Source: Emydura subglobosa (taxonomy: Eukaryota > Chordata > Testudines > Chelidae). From it: 64,000 bases of DNA. The stretch lies in contig ML680055.1 in NCBI GenBank assembly GCA_007922225.1, forward strand, positions 1,187,857 through 1,251,856, given 5' to 3'. The first letter of the stretch is position 1; each line of letters begins with the position of its first letter. The position numbers and the translations under genes are program-made. Positions 62,505 through 64,000 of this stretch are shown here, one piece after another. Below the pieces are notes generated by a model. That model was not told the DNA's origin. It ran no database searches and was given only the letters and a program-made list of their open reading frames with translations.

Positions 62505-64000
62505 CAGAGGACCAGCCCCCCCGGGGTGTGCGTGAGAGGCAGGCAGGAGGAGCTGGGCAGTGTGCCTGGTCCTAATGTCTGACATGTACGAAGCCAACCA
62601 CGCAGGCCCTGGCACAGAAACAAAGAGGGACGGATCAAGCAGAAACCCGCAGCTATTGCCTTGGGCAGAGGAGAACGAATGCAAACGGACATGCGCCGTG
62701 GGAGATGTGTTTGCCACTGCTCCAGGAGCCCCAGGTCCCCCTGGCAGATGGGCACCAGCTGCCCATGGAATCATGGCATGGCTGCATGTTCCTGGGAGCC
62801 AGCTGCAGCAGGGGACAACCTGGTCTGCGCGTGCCCGTGCCCAGCATCCTAGAGACCAGCAAGAGTCAACGTGGCCTTTTCCTCTGAAGCCCGGCAGGGA
62901 CAGGGCAGGGCCTTCCCGGGGTAAAGATGAGTTCTGCTTGGTCAGAGTGTGCAAGGGCTGTGTGTGCAAGAGGGGTGCATGGTTTTCCATGTGGGGGGTG
63001 AGAAGCATGAGCATGTGTGCACGTGAGGGCTGTGTGTATGTGTGTTTGTGTGTGTACATGCAAAGGGTGTGCATATGTGTACGTTGTGTTGGGGTTGTGT
63101 ATAGGTTTGTGTATGGGATGTGCATGTGTGTGCTCTGTGAGTGCAAGTTATGGGTGGGGGGGGTGTTTGTGCATTAGTGTGTGGGGGTTGTGCATGAGTG
63201 TGTGTGGATTAGCCTCAGGAGGCTTTCGCTTCTGGACCTCTCTGCACAGAGGTGATTCCCAGACGCTGCTGTTGTGCAGTTAAAGCATCAGATGGTCCCT
63301 CCACTAAGGCGCACCAGACTCGGAGGCAGCCAAAACCAGAGGCAGCTTTGAAAGCAGGAGGCATAATTACCCTTGGCAGAACTCTCCGCTTTGGCTGGAG
63401 CTGGAGCCGAGCCATGAGCACGCACTGGCTTTGAGAACCAGCCCCTACTCTGAGCTCCTGAAATACGTGGAGGAGTTGGGGATTTCTTCCAGTCTGGCAG
63501 AGGCTGTTCTTCCAGCCAGTCCCATGAGACCCTGATTCTTGTCTATCTGGAGGGACCAGAGCCAGTCACCACAATCCAGAGCAGCCCCTAGGCTACACTA
63601 TGGTATGCCCGAGCCTCTCCGGCTGGAGACTCAGGGAGACATAACTCGGGTCTCAGCACAGGAGAGATTCTCACCCTTTCTCCAGAGCTGGCATCAGAAC
63701 CCAGAAATTCCTCATCCAGGCCTGTCTTGCGGGCATTTTCCATGATCCATTCACATGTCTTCTCTCACACACGTTATTTTGGGGAAGGAAAGATTCTGTC
63801 TAACAAGGGAGCTCTTTGGTTTAAAGAAAAATATATTTTAAAAACAACTTCAGCGATGCTTGAAGGCATCCCGGCAACAGGGAGGATGTCTTTGATTCCA
63901 TGGCCTATTGTACATCTCTTGTGTGACGTTGACTTCACTCCTTAGTGAAGGGAACACACACGCCTGGGACAATGCCAGCCTTCTCCTTTCTCTCACCGTA
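62505..64000. other. GFAP upstream region
   Basis: The astrocyte control region would lie here, but no named binding site was called by eye. No exon of a further gene was recognised up to the window edge. Confidence 0.45.
63000..63210 (+). repeat. TG-rich low-complexity tract
   Basis: Irregular TGTGTG runs with GTGCATATGTGTACGT variants, 0.6-0.8 kb upstream of the GFAP start. It could form Z-DNA; no unit array is clear. Confidence 0.75.

Overview
The window is vertebrate nuclear DNA. It has spliced genes with GT-AG introns, MIR SINEs and abundant CR1 LINEs, and it also carries Harbinger, hAT, Gypsy and DIRS elements. The repeat mix, especially CR1 tails ending in ATTCTATG repeats and an intact DIRS structure, suggests a non-avian sauropsid, most likely a turtle. 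That species call is inference.

Three host genes are supported. CCDC103 (+, three coding exons, 1588-11944) encodes a dynein-arm factor. FAM187A (+, one exon, 36170-37414) encodes an Ig-like membrane protein. GFAP (-, nine coding exons, 62412 down to 45790) is the astrocyte intermediate filament. The order CCDC103 > FAM187A > < GFAP matches the human 17q21 arrangement as I remember it, and it supports all three orthology calls. All GFAP splice sites were located; the predicted protein is 444 residues, against 432 for human GFAP alpha.

Layout. 1-12 kb: CCDC103, whose first intron (8.1 kb) holds a CR1, a two-gene Harbinger transposon and MITEs. 12-26 kb: a wrecked Gypsy element with nested insertions, then a 5' CR1 half (+), a near full-length CR1 (-) and a further CR1 (-) with a 488-codon open reverse-transcriptase frame. 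26-29.5 kb: unassigned, with hints of a degraded minus-strand retroelement. 29.5-35.7 kb: a structurally complete but mutated DIRS tyrosine-recombinase retrotransposon with inverted terminal repeats and an internal complementary region. 36-38 kb: FAM187A. 38-45.8 kb: mostly unassigned, including the probable GFAP 3' UTR. 45.8-62.5 kb: GFAP, with an LTR-like repeat split by a CR1 in intron 8, an assembly gap in a minisatellite in intron 2, and two large minisatellites in intron 1. 62.5-64 kb: GFAP promoter with a TATA box and a TG-rich tract.

I found no evidence of a previously undescribed functional system. The most informative structures are the DIRS element, the nested transposons that push CCDC103 and FAM187A 24 kb apart, and the strand-asymmetric minisatellites in GFAP introns.
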